In this document: positions 1 to 9,580 of the stretch, one piece after another
Layout: every line of letters begins with the position of its first letter
Position numbering within the stretch: the stretch's first letter is position 1
Origin: Unio delphinus
Taxonomy: Eukaryota > Mollusca > Bivalvia > Unionida > Unionidae
DNA length: 64,000 nucleotides
Reading direction: 5' to 3'
Assembly: GCA_029339505.1 (NCBI GenBank)
Contig: JAQISU010001239.1
Location: 5,266,501 to 5,330,500 of the forward strand
Notes under the pieces: generated by a model
The model's input: the letters and a program-made list of their open reading frames with translations, nothing else
What the model was told of the DNA's origin: nothing
The model's database searches: none
Position numbers and translations under genes: made by a program

Positions 1-1379
1 AGAATGACAGCAACCGCTCTATAATTAACACCACCAGGAGCTATACGAGCCCTAAAATGTATGTCAACGACTGATTGCCTTGTTAAATCAAGATGTTCCA
101 GCGAAAAGTAATAAATCGGATATAGTTTTTTAAAATCAAGTTGTGATATTTGCAAACCGGTATCAACGTTTTGGTCACGACCCATATATGACAGCATCCG
201 ATGATATACACGTGCTATATGGTTGTTGTCATAATCAAGTTGTATATCCTCGGTTGGTTCTTGTTGTCCGTTTATTCTCAGCGAAACCTCCCTGACTCCT
301 AATTGATCAAATATCATATGACTGCGTTCTTGGGAGCCTAATCGATTCCGATTCTGCAGCGCTATAAATATATGACGTGGAGCTGAAACGCCTTGTTTTG
401 ATGCCAAGTGCCATGTAAATGTACCAGCAGCATCATCCTGTTTGACATCAGTCGTTGTTGTTAGCCAACTTAGCAATGATTTGCCGCCTGATTCCATAAA
501 TGAAAGTAGAACTCTTTTATGGCGATTGATGGGGTCATTACTGGCATCCACAATACTATTTTACTCAAAACAACCTTTACCTTCAGCGGCACCAGTACGC
601 CAGATTGCATCATCGTCATTGCCTTTTCGCACTAACGCGATTGTGTGTTTGGCTCCATAGATGACTTTTCTGACATTTCTGCAGAATCCAAATATGTGAT
701 GGAGTGGAATCGCACATGAAAAATATCGCTGCTGTCCTTGTAACATCATTACTCGTGTTGCAAACCCTAGATTGAAATTGCGATTAATATCTACGACATC
801 AAAGGTACCAGCCGGTCTAGTATATCCTGCTGGTGCTGGATCAACTGCGGTATCTCGTGTTGCTTTTACCCTAGTATGATTAATGTGATCAGCGTAATCA
901 TTAATATCCTTTGCAATTATCATAGACAGACCAGCCGATCTTGTATAATCATCAGAATATCTTGCTAGTCCGATTATTGTTGTTGCAACATCAACCTCGC
1001 GTTCTATTGATTCAATTTCTTTTCCATCAATGAGATATCGTGCGCTTTCAAAAAACGCCATGATGCCATTGTTGACGAAACCAACTCGGATATTTGGATC
1101 ATCTGCATATGGGGTATCAGCTGCAACATTTGTTACGAGTTTTCCCTCGATTTCAATAAATGCTTCACACGGCAAAAAGTATTTACTGGTATCTTGAACT
1201 TGAAGTTCAATTCGCGATCGTAGGTCGGGTTGTATTGCATGATAGGAATAGTATTGATAATCGCGGACAGAATCGTCTTTGCGCACTGGGGCTTCCATAT
1301 CAAGCGCGGGATCAGCAGTTCGTTTAAACATTATATTATTCACACTAGTGTTTTCAATTGTGAAACTCTTTGTGATCAT
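1..1379 (-). pseudogene. Major-capsid-like protein, one in-frame stop, cut by window edge
   Basis: The gene starts at the ATG at 1377-1379 and stays in one frame to the left window edge, except for a TAA at 561-563. The first part is 272 residues. The same frame continues open for about 186 more codons to position 1, so the two halves are one gene. The N-terminal half has a segment with FFESARYLIDGKEIE and the C-terminal half has PRHIFIALQNR and LYPIYYFSLEH, patterns that resemble double-jelly-roll capsid proteins of Polinton-like viruses; this is a fold-level inference. The ATG overlaps the stop of the upstream basic-protein gene (ATGA), as in co-ordinated virion gene blocks. The TAA may be decay, or the C-terminal part could be a separate ORF. 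Confidence 0.55.
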
Positions 1380-1720
1380 CGTCGTTTTCGTTTTCGTTTC
1401 AAACCACTTCCTGCTATCACGTTCATGATAGCGCTATCTGTTACCGGCGAAGCAGTCAAAGGCGACGGAGTCACCGAAGCAGCCAACGACGCTAGTTTTT
1501 CTTCCACTGCGTTATTTATTGCTTTGCTGATTTTTGCAGGCATCACTGTCGTAGACGGCAGCACCGTTGGTTTCTTTCGCACCAATGATATTATTTTATC
1601 TTTTTCAGCAGAAAATGCCTTTCCGGTAAGATTTCCAACAGCGCTGATTCCCTTATCACGAATAATATCAATGGCTTTCGCTGATAATTGTTTAGCTAAC
1701 GGCGCCACTTTTGGGGCCAT
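1376..1720 (-). CDS. Small basic virion-core-like protein
   Basis: This 114-residue ORF starts at MAPKVAPLAK and ends in GSGLKRKRKRR, a strongly basic tail like those of nuclear-targeted virion core or minor capsid proteins. The reading frame is also open upstream to about 1771 and encodes YGDGLGSTIAGLF there, without an ATG before the upstream stop. The original start may therefore have been upstream and lost, leaving the internal ATG at 1720. The 3' end overlaps the capsid-like ORF start by four bases. No enzyme motif is present. A minor capsid or core role is inferred from composition, tail and position between capsid-like and virion-type genes. Confidence 0.5.
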   Translation of the reverse strand: MAPKVAPLAKQLSAKAIDIIRDKGISAVGNLTGKAFSAEKDKIISLVRKKPTVLPSTTVMPAKISKAINNAVEEKLASLAASVTPSPLTASPVTDSAIMNVIAGSGLKRKRKRR

Positions 1721-1909
1721 TCTTGTAAATAACCCCGCGATGGTACTGCCGAGACCATCTCCGTACCACGCGCGTTAAACAGGCAATCGTGAGTTCACCA
1801 CGTAGACGCTTACGGGTTTATCATGGTTGTAGTGTATAATCATCTTGTTATAAAACTAGTAGTTTTTTAATTAGTGAATTGCGTAGCCGCCATTGAAAAC
1901 TCTTTGATT

Positions 1910-2919
1910 TCAATCGCTAAAATCCATAGGATTTTTATCATAACCGTGGGCGTCTCTGTGATTTTCAACTAATTCAGCAATGAGTTCTCGATATACATCA
2001 CTGCCCATGATACCGCCGGCAAATAATCGTCTACAGATATCAGCTGCTTCATTAATTATTTCAACGGAATTGTTTCCGGCTCGCTTTCCACCCATAAGTA
2101 CTTCTAACCGTGATATATCACTGAGAATATTACCAGGACATGTCACGGTTGCGTTGAAATCCAAAGGATTTTTAATTGAATATCCCTTTCCGCTTGTTTT
2201 CTTAGAACCGGCTTCTGCTTTTATGTCTATTTCCTCCGGGATTGGATCCTCCGTATAACGTGGTGGTTGTGGACCGCCTTTAACCGCAGCTAGAAAGTCA
2301 TTATAACCAGGGTGCTGCAACGCTGAGATTTCAATCCCGCCGCGTTTCGCTAAATATATTTTTGATGCCCAAGTCTTTCTGTCTCTTATAAAATCTTTAA
2401 ACCCGTCGTTTAAAAATTCCTCTCTTTTACCCTTTGGAAAATTTTCTCTAGCAAAATTAGCTAATTCGAAATCCGTATGGTTTCCTCTAATTTCATTTAA
2501 TGCTGCGACTGTAAATATACTTTCAGGTGAATAGTCTCTTCCTGCAGCTGCACCTTGTTGTTCTTCTTCGCGTTCTTCAATTTCGCGTTGGGTTTTTATA
2601 TCACTGGATAGCTGTTGTACCCCTGCGCGTGTTTGTCCGGTCTCTGTTGCTATCTTTTCAAGCGTATCAAGCAGCGGTGCCTTCTTTGATCGTTCTTTTT
2701 CAGGAATATCTCCGTATATTGCTGCTTCAGTTAACTTTTTCACATCTTTGGTCGCACTTGTTATCGGAGTAAACAATTGTTCACTTGACACAGAAAAGTC
2801 AGTCTGCGTTTGTTGTCTTGTTGAAGTTTTTCGCGAAGTCTGTCTCGTACCGGTATAAACTTTTTAATTGCTGCTAGCCGCTCTCGGGCTAATCTAGTTT
2901 TAAGCTATTCACCTACCAT
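1910..2919 (-). pseudogene. Virion-type protein of unknown function, N-terminal frameshift and stop
   Basis: The main ORF (1910-2791, 293 codons, opening on a GTG at SSEQLFTPITSA) is acidic and rich in charged helix, for example EIEEREEEQQG near residue 70. A GGKRAGN segment lies near the C-terminus. Another frame upstream, from an ATG at 2919, encodes a charged helical stretch (RLARERLAAIKKFIP) that runs into the main ORF, so the true N-terminus was probably about 40 residues longer. It is now broken by a TAG four codons after the ATG and a one-base frameshift near 2805-2820. I recognise no catalytic domain. Position in the minus-strand block with capsid-like genes suggests a structural or assembly role. 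Confidence 0.5.
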
Positions 2920-3124
2920 ATATTGTTTGTGAACTGAGTTTTCAAATGTGAATAATGCATTGATGTTTTCATTCTATATCTGTATACAAACCCAAACTGA
3001 TGAGAATTCTTTCAGGAGAAAATCCTATGTGACAAGTGTAACAAGTGTTACAAAAAACGTTAAAAAAAAAAAATTTTATTAAAAAATTTACTGAAGGCCT
3101 ATTTTTATAGTAACGCTCGCGTGG

Positions 3125-3481
3125 CTAGGATACGGGTTTTTCCTCGTTTAATATTTTTCTAAGATCACGAACTTTAGAACTAATTTCAGCTCGTTTTTGA
3201 TACTCTTGGCCGAGCTTTTGACGTATTGCTTCAACGGTGCTAAATAGCATTTTAAATACATTAATGTCGTTACCGTACAAACAAGCATTGATGGACTTTT
3301 GAATTCATTTCACGAGCCTGTACATCTTAGGTAAAACATAACGACCCTTACTAGACTGATACTCAATGTCTTCATATTCTGAGGTAATCCTGTCGCAGTC
3401 GAGACCTTCAGATAATACTATTCCATGATTTTTCAAATTTGAGATTTCAGCGATTATGGCAATTACATCGCTGATATCCAT
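3125..3481 (-). pseudogene. Small helical protein gene with one in-frame TGA
   Basis: Reading the minus strand from the ATG at 3479-3481 gives 118 codons to a TAG at 3125-3127, interrupted only by a TGA at 3305-3307. The first half is acidic (SEYEDIEYQSSKGRYVLPK); the second half is a helix rich in K, R and E (EAIRQKLGQEYQKRAEI), possibly a coiled coil. The stop splits it into pieces below usual ORF cut-offs, so it is easily missed. It lies between the virion-type gene and the HNH gene in the same orientation. Function unknown. Confidence 0.45.
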
Positions 3482-3723
3482 TTTTATAAAAATATAATAT
3501 AATATATTTTACCTCTAATTAATAAAAAAAAATTTGGGTCATTTTTGACTCCGATTTTATATTTACAGGTTACTTAATTAACTTAATTAAGGACAGTACA
3601 TGTTAGCTAACAGTTTTCATCGTAACGGATAATTAATTAATTAATCGTAATAGACAGTAACTAGACTACATTTCAATCACGGGACATAACTCTGTCATAT
3701 GGATTTATCTCCCTTGAATCGTT
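3482..3723. other. AT-rich intergenic stretch of the viral element
   Basis: This 240-base gap has runs of TTAATTAA and AATTAATTAATTAAT type palindromes around 3575-3645 and no ORF. It precedes the small gene at 3125-3481 and follows the HNH gene on the same strand. It could hold promoter or replication signals, but only the base composition supports that. Confidence 0.3.
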
Positions 3724-4215
3724 TCAGGTGTATACGAATTTTATTTTATGGCCATTTTTCTTTGACAGAGCTGTTTTAATAATATTTTCTGCAACAAATC
3801 GTATTGAAGTCCCACAAATGTCAAAATATCTACTGGCTTCATTCATCGACTGAAATATTTTTTCCTCGTTGGTTTCTGTATCAAATGATTTCACACCCTT
3901 GGGGTGTTTTGCGTGTTTGCCGGTTCCACCTAATTTTGCATTCTGACTTTGTGAGACGGCTTGAAGATTCTCAAGACAATTATCAGTCTTGTTATTATTG
4001 ATATGATCAATCACAAGGCCATCTTTGATCAATCCGTAAAATGCTTCATAGATGGCTCTGTGACAGAGATATTTCTTCTTCCCGGCTGCAAACATCAAGT
4101 ATCCCATATTATTTACCCGTCCAACCGGCTTCTTTAGTCTGCGGTGCCTAACAAAACCATCACTGGAGGCTTCATAATTAAAAAGCACTGGATGGGGTCT
4201 GAAATCTTGGCTCAT
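3724..4215 (-). CDS. HNH homing endonuclease (NUMOD4-HNH-NUMOD1 layout)
   Basis: An intact 163-residue ORF from the ATG at 4215. Residues about 10-60 resemble NUMOD4 (FNYEASSDGFVRHRRLKK, then GYLMFAAGKKKYLCHRAIYE). Residues 68-95 contain the HNH core VIDHINNNKTDNCLENLQAV. Residues 110-155 resemble a NUMOD1 DNA-binding repeat (KSFDTETNEEKIFQSMNEAS). Such proteins are sequence-specific nucleases that spread as selfish genes in phages and large DNA viruses. It lies alone between the small helical gene and the zinc-finger gene on the same strand. The ORF is undamaged while most larger neighbours are broken; its short length or a later arrival could explain this. It could instead serve the host element in DNA processing. 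Confidence 0.8.
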   Translation of the reverse strand: MSQDFRPHPVLFNYEASSDGFVRHRRLKKPVGRVNNMGYLMFAAGKKKYLCHRAIYEAFYGLIKDGLVIDHINNNKTDNCLENLQAVSQSQNAKLGGTGKHAKHPKGVKSFDTETNEEKIFQSMNEASRYFDICGTSIRFVAENIIKTALSKKNGHKIKFVYT

Positions 4216-4290
4216 TTGTATAATAATACTACTTATCTAATTTATTATCTGCTTTAATTATAAGTCTATCAATGTAGTCTTGAGGGGTCT

Positions 4291-4551
4291 TTATGATTTT
4301 GTCATCGTTAGGGTCAATGACTGTATTTTTATTCGTTTGTCATAATAGCGTTTTAGTTCCCTGTATCGTTTGCCGCCACAACTGAGACATAATTGTGATT
4401 TTCCCCTAACGTCCATCCCACATCGGAGGCACGGGAGAGGGCCAAAACTTCCTCGCCGAACGCTTTGTAAATGATACCCACAGAATTCGCTTCTGCATGA
4501 TTTGTTACACGGGGTTGTTGATCCAATCATAAGCCACTTGCAGTGATTCAT
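4291..4551 (-). CDS. Small cysteine-rich zinc-finger protein
   Basis: An intact 86-residue ORF starts at the ATG at 4551. It has two cysteine clusters: C15, C19, C24 and H27, then C41-x2-C44 and C55-x2-C58, the second a typical zinc ribbon. The rest is basic (RYRELKRYYDKRIK). It is divergent from the polymerase gene with only 39 bases between the two start codons, so they probably share a promoter region. DNA or RNA binding in early expression is plausible but not shown. Confidence 0.55.
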   Translation of the reverse strand: MNHCKWLMIGSTTPCNKSCRSEFCGYHLQSVRRGSFGPLPCLRCGMDVRGKSQLCLSCGGKRYRELKRYYDKRIKIQSLTLTMTKS

Positions 4552-4590
4552 TATACTATATTTTTCTATTTAAATACTTGTTTTAATTGT
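4552..4590. promoter_or_regulatory. Divergent promoter region between zinc-finger and replication genes
   Basis: Only 39 bases separate the minus-strand ATG at 4551 from the plus-strand ATG at 4591. The stretch is almost all A/T (TATACTATATTTTTC), consistent with TATA-type elements serving both directions. No mapped start supports this. Confidence 0.3.
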
Positions 4591-6850
4591 ATGACTGAGG
4601 AATTCGAGAGACTATCAGCAATTAAGCCCTATAAAAATATTAAATTCAATCTCGATAGAACCCTCAAAGATGTGCCAAAATGGGCAATAAGGGATAGAGC
4701 CCTGATAAATAAAATACGCGATTGTATTAATGAATTCAAGCACGACGGCGCATCTCATAGCTCGTCAACATTTCGAATTGATGGCGTTGTTGATGCCACC
4801 ATGAACGACAGCAACGCAGCTACGATAATATCACAACTTGGCAACAAAAAGTATTTTTCTACAGTGAAATTCATTATCCGTGTAGAATCAGGCGGTTGGA
4901 TTATACGAGACAAATTTGAACTGATTCTCAAAGACAAGAAAACAGTCGTTGTTAGCCGTGATTCTAAGCCGGGTCTGTTAACTGGAATTGACAAACCAGA
5001 CTATGAACGAGCATACCCTGAAACAGCAGTTGTGTATGGGATATATCCGTTAAATGAAAAACCCGATATAGGAAAACTAAAACCAATGAAACAGTCGTCG
5101 CCGGCGACTTCGTCAGTGGCTTTGCCACTCAATTGTGTAGCAGAAAGAATAACAGAACACTTCACAAATGCGTTGCGTGGAAATAAATTGACCGATCTAA
5201 GACGCAAAAAAATAAACGACTGGGAATTAACAGTTAGGAAGAACGGGGCAACTATTTGCGATATAGCCAAATTAGAAAAGTCGTTGAGATTTCCAATAAC
5301 CGTTATGACGATAACCGGAGAAGTTTTATACGAACCCAAATATAACAAAAATGGAGCCCCAATTAAAATTATTGATCATAACGAACACGCATGGACGTCC
5401 GCGGTCACAATACTTCCACGAAAGAGAACAATAAAGTATATACCCGACTAATTCTTGGGAGAAGATTTCTCCAGGGATGGTTTTCTCGTTGAAGAGAAAC
5501 TATTCGATGCTATTGCGCATTTGAGTTAAAACGACCCAGTGTCGGTGTGGTTACTTCGCAGCACTGAAAACGACACGGATACGTTTGATCAGTTTGTAAG
5601 ACCAAACGGTGAATTATACCGCACTGAAGCATTTCACAATAAAATGAAAAAAACAGCTAGTCGGTTTTTAACGGCGTGTGGTGGAGTCGCCAATGGCGAA
5701 GCCAACAACAGTGGCGAAGCCACCGATGAAATTATCAACGACGAACAATTAGTGACAAACTGTTTTACAATCCCGTCGGTTGCAGCTCATTTTGCGAGAA
5801 TCAAAAACGCATGGAAACCAACACGCGTAGAATTCTTGCTAAACATTGAGGCTAGTTGTTTAGAATTCAATCATGGCGGTTTATGGAATAACAAATACGA
5901 CAGTGATAATATCATTTAAGTTGATATGGTTGCTTGCTATCCAGCGAGTTTTCTTGGATATGGAGAGTGTACTGAGTATTTTAAACGATTTGGACACCCC
6001 GTACATGAAATGACCCGTGTTGCAATTAATGGGCCGCTGCCTGATTTTGATTTAACTGGATTCGCTCGTGTAGTATCATTTGAGTTCGCAGCAGGACTTC
6101 GTCGCGCTTGTTATATTTGGATTAGTAGACACATGTCTGAAAAGAAGTGGCTGCCAATAGCGTTATTACGATTCATGATTGATACAAAAATGTTAATTTC
6201 GCTGACGGTCAGTGAAGCAATTATATCATATCGGAAACAAATCAATGTCTGGTTACCAGAACCAGAAAGTCTTGATAGTATAATTTACGAATCCAGAAAA
6301 CATATTGATGCCGACGAAGAATATATCATTGAGTGGTCCAAACGGGTATTTAATCAAGGGAACATCGAAGCAAAAGGTCTCGGTAGAAGAATAATCGGAC
6401 AATTCACTCAGGGAGGGAAAAAATGTGACTACAAAAGATATTCTTCACGATAGCACCGAATATGACTTTGTAATCGCGGATGCAGTATCTAAAAACATAT
6501 ATGTTGATCGTAAAGATGCTTTTTTGTCCGATGGAACAAAATTGGGTACAATTGTTACTTACAGGGACGGTTACAGATCCCCGTATACACATTTGAGATC
6601 GTCGATGCTGGGCTATGCTTGTATTAATTTATTTTCAATGATAAATAGATTTCCTGACACTGCGGTTAGAGTTGCCGTTGATTCATTTTACATTAACAGC
6701 AAGTACAGTTGCCCAGTTGCTGAATTCACTAATTCGGATAAAAGTTGGGGATCATGGAGAATTATAAAATAAATGCTGCGTGATTATTCTGAATCAGCAG
6801 ACGTTGAAATTAAAAGTAATTACTTACGCGGTGATAATTTATCCAATTTG
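4591..6850 (+). pseudogene. Derived family-B DNA polymerase region of the replication gene, multiply broken
   Basis: The likely start is the ATG at 4591 (MTEEFERLSAIK), just after the divergent promoter; an upstream in-frame ATG at 4543 is less likely. One frame runs from 4591 to about 6420 but is cut by TAA at 5449-5451, 5527-5529 and 5917-5919. Polymerase signatures are visible: motif A-like VDMVACYPASF at about 5920-5952, motif B-like EAKGLGRRIIGQF near 6368-6406 and motif C-like VRVAVDSFYI near 6670-6700. At an A6 run (6418-6423) the frame shifts to the next one, which has TAA at 6770-6772, and a further shift before 6850 leads into the helicase. The first 300 residues match no domain I know. 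The assignment rests on motif order and spacing, so it is moderately sure. Confidence 0.6.
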
Positions 6851-7901
6851 TAGATATAAAACAGTTTATTTAAACGGTTGTGGCGGGTCAGGAGGAAAAA
6901 CGACTCGGGCGATTGAATTATATCGTGGGAAAAATATGATTGTGCTGACACCAACCCATAGATTAGCGCGAGAGATAAAACAACGAAACGTTGAAGCTTG
7001 CACTTATCATAGTTTTTTTTCGATACAACGGAGACAAATGGATCCCTGAACGAATGGGTGAAAAATTCATCCCTGCGATTATTATTTGGGATGAGATATG
7101 TACGGTTTCGTTAGACGTATTAAACATGTTTCTTGATTGGTTGCTGCAAAAGAATACAGCGGTAATAATGTGTGGAGATCATGGCCAACCACCACCATTT
7201 GTTGGCGCGGGTCCACATGATTGGTTAAAAGGGTTTGTTGACTATTATGAAGAAATCGATACCGACTATAGAGCACTTGATGAACAATTACGCGAGGTCA
7301 AGAAATTAGTTAGATTACAACCGGATAGAATCCAATGTGAAATAATCAGAGAAATAATTCCTGAAACTCTCATGGAGGAATTTTGGGAAGCATGGAGACC
7401 AAACGATTTTGTAGTGGCAGAGACACACTTCAGAGAAAGTTGTTTAAGCTTCACAAAGAAAAATATCCCCTGATAAAAGTTCCATTGTGTTATAGACCCG
7501 CTGACACACGGCGGCAAAACATCGAAGTCGAAATTCCAGGACAGCGCGAAAGACAAACACTAGTATTAAATGATATTGTGCTGGTTGATATCAGTGTTGT
7601 CGAAGACGCATTGCGAGCTAATAAATCGCCATGGACACTGGGCTACGAAACAACAATACATTCCTCGCAGGGATTAACCATCGCGGATACAATTGTTTGG
7701 ATAGTCGATAATCGCATTGAGTGGTCAAATTTAGTCTATCTTGCACTGTCTAGAGTACGGCGAATAAATCAACTTCGAAGAATTGTCCTGACAGAATCAG
7801 GCGATGATGACACCACAATGGATGATGTTGATGTTAACATCAGTAATAAAAAACTCTCCGGATATAAACAACAAGACCCAAAAAAAACAACGACAATTTG
7901 A
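6831..7901 (+). pseudogene. SF1 helicase region of the replication gene, frameshifted
   Basis: The region reads as one SF1 helicase spread over three frames. Walker A is at about 6876-6905 (NGCGGSGGKTTRA), with one glycine more than the canonical GxxGxGKT. Motif Ia-like VLTPTHRLA follows, then Walker B IIIWDE at 7080-7094. Motif III-like MCGDHGQPPPF is near 7170-7200, and motifs V/VI are TIHSSQG (about 7652-7672) and YLALSRVRR (about 7738-7764). The frame changes at a T8 run (7014-7021), again near 7405-7430, and at an A8 run near 7877-7884. It appears fused to the polymerase upstream and the HNH domain downstream. SF1 helicases unwind duplex DNA ahead of the polymerase; here the protein could not be made whole. 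Confidence 0.75.
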
Positions 7902-8103
7902 TATTGATGCTGAATTAATAATCACTTTGAAGCAACAACAGAATAATCACTGCGCGAGTTGCAATTGTATAATGCGTTGGCAGTATTCGGATAAAGATCC
8001 TCGACAATTTACCGTAGACAGAAAAAATAACAGTCTCGGTCATGTCAGAAACAATGTGACGTTGACTTGTCTTGAGTGTAATAGACGCAACGGCGCTAGT
8101 TAA
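7804..8103 (+). pseudogene. C-terminal HNH nuclease domain of the replication gene
   Basis: In the frame reached after the A8 run near 7880, the sequence encodes CASCNCIMRW, then FTVDRKNNSLGHVRNNV, then TCLECNRR. This is the CxxC-VDRxxN-CxxC layout of zinc-binding HNH/McrA-type nucleases. It ends with TAA at 8101-8103. Because it directly follows the helicase with only a homopolymer frameshift between, it was probably the C-terminal domain of the same polypeptide. It might nick DNA during replication or resolve ends. The last eight bases overlap the integrase 3' end on the other strand. Confidence 0.6.
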
Positions 8104-9035
8104 GACCGCGCGGTGGCAATTGAGTATCGTCAGGAATCACTTGTAATTGTTCGCGTGTAAAAACCCGCCGAGGGGCAGTTGAATCCAATTTATAGATTGG
8201 AGGTCTACCAGTTGATCGTGTTATAGTAGATATACTATGCGTAGTGACACTCCAAATAGGATCAGTAGCTCTTTTTTACCACCTTCAAGTTCTCCTGGTT
8301 CATACAAATATCTCACGGCGACATTGCTGAGAATTGGCTGAGAAACACTATCCCGCTGTGGTTGTGGTATATACTTTTCTTTTATTGCGTTGTTAGGTTT
8401 CATATTGATTGCTCTGGTAATCTCGTTATTTAGCGCTGCAACTACCCCTGGTAACCTTTTGACCCATTCACGGGATCGCTTTTCTTGGATGAATTCTTTT
8501 GCGTATTGATATCCAAATAACCGCTCAGCAAGAGTCCGATTAAATCGTTCTACAATTGCCTGATCGCGATGTAGTGCAGTATGCCCTCGTCGTATTGTGA
8601 CATTGTGATGTTTCATTGTAGATGCAACCACACCCTGAAATTCCTTGCCAGGATCAACTTGTAACAGATTTGGCCAGCGTAGCGGACCTCGTCGATAAAT
8701 CTTTTCAAATGCAGAAGCAACTTCAGGTGATGATTTTGTTTTTAGCGGTTCTGCTTGTTTGTATCGACTCGCAACGTCAACAACGGTTAGCGCGTATTTG
8801 TAACCGTTGTCATGTGGTAAAAACAATAAATGAGCTGGATGAACTTCATTGGGTCCGGTAACATCAAAATGCGAGAAAGTGATTTGTTTAGGACGCGGTA
8901 GATAAATTTGCCATATAGCCTGTTTGGATAACCAATTAGCCGCAGTAGTCTTTTTCCCTTTTGCGGCGCTGGCGAGTTTACTGATTGCAGCGTTACCCCT
9001 CCAGTATCCCCTCGGAGAATAATAAATAGATTCCA
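8096..9035 (-). pseudogene. Retrovirus-like (rve) integrase, frameshifted and with altered catalytic residue
   Basis: The likely start is the ATG at 9033-9035 (MESIYYSPRGYW); an upstream GTG at 9054 is possible. The rve core carries D87 in TVVDVASRY, the catalytic-type D128 in LLQVDPGKEF and E163 in AIVERFNRT, a 34-residue gap close to the D,D-35-E pattern. At the expected first catalytic Asp the sequence has His69 (HPAHLLFLP). Downstream, an A6 run near 8274-8279 shifts the frame. The uninterrupted ORF ends at 8221 with an unrelated tail, while another frame continues to a TAG at 8096-8098. No chromodomain is visible. Such integrases insert linear viral or Polinton DNA. It follows the PLA2 ORF on the same strand. 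Confidence 0.8.
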
Positions 9036-9040
9036 TATTA

Positions 9041-9406
9041 TTAATTACCAGCACCTAACATCAATTTTCTTTTCATAGCTGATTTTACCAACCACGAAGC
9101 CAACTTTTCTTTGAAGGATTTATCAGAAATAGCATTTAACGCATGAATTAATTTCACATCTGCGAGATGCCTGTGTTGCAAATTGCTGCTTTTATAAGCA
9201 ACATCATGCGCATGACACGCCTTATCAATAGCGTTTATCGGATACTCGCCGGGTCGGGGCTGATTTTGATCATCAAGTCTGATATCTAATCGTGTTCCGG
9301 GGCCACAGTAGCTATATCCTGGAAGGTGCTTTTCTCCTGGATACTTTGCCCACGGCGTCCCAGGGAGTTTTACTAACTTGGCTGCGATATCACCTCCTCG
9401 TTTGTT
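9041..9406 (-). pseudogene. Parvovirus-type phospholipase A2 domain, no start codon
   Basis: An open frame of 121 codons encodes a secreted/viral PLA2 core: YSYCGPGTRLD (calcium-binding loop YxGPG) at residues 31-41 and AIDKACHAHDVAYK, the HD-x-x-Y catalytic helix, at residues 59-72. A RHLADVKLIHAL segment follows, and the tail is basic (KSAMKRKLMLGAGN). The closest known arrangement is the VP1-unique PLA2 of parvoviruses, which breaches endosomal membranes during entry. There is no ATG before the core in this frame. The ORF opens 9 bases after the point where the upstream zinc-ribbon ORF could shift frame and overlaps it by 17 bases, so the two were probably one protein. A frameshift or translational coupling could explain this. 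The 3' end is five bases from the integrase ATG. Confidence 0.75.
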
Positions 9407-9563
9407 TTAAAACATCTCCGGATTTCATAGAAACAAATCTAAACTTTTTTATACCACATGTTGCACATCTACCAGTAAGTGCTGATCTGTTATTGCTAGT
9501 TGTAATCGTCGTCACATCATTTGTGCCAGTACGCGTTTTACACTTCACACAATATAGATCCAT
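9390..9563 (-). CDS. Short zinc-ribbon protein
   Basis: A 57-residue ORF starts at the ATG at 9561-9563 and contains YCVKCKTRTG and GRCATCGIKKFRFV, a CxxC-x28-CxxC zinc ribbon of the DUF5679-like kind. It ends at the TGA at 9390-9392. The PLA2 frame overlaps its last codons, so this may be the N-terminal domain of a zinc-ribbon-PLA2 protein split by a frameshift. Its start is 17 bases from the ATG that opens the packaging ATPase on the other strand. Confidence 0.6.
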   Translation of the reverse strand: MDLYCVKCKTRTGTNDVTTITTSNNRSALTGRCATCGIKKFRFVSMKSGDVLKQTRR

Positions 9564-9580
9564 AATTTATGTATAGAGAT

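Noticed and set aside
1230..1778. 182-codon plus-strand ORF
   Set aside because: Antisense to the basic-protein and capsid-like genes, which have better viral-type features.
6418..6423. Programmed ribosomal frameshift in the polymerase gene
   Set aside because: The shifts occur at several unrelated runs, alongside in-frame stops and altered catalytic motifs.
4591..8103. Stop-codon reassignment as an explanation for in-frame stops
   Set aside because: TAA, TAG and TGA all occur and frameshifts are also present, so decay is simpler.
9292..9576. 94-codon plus-strand ORF
   Set aside because: Shadow of the minus-strand zinc-ribbon and PLA2 frames.
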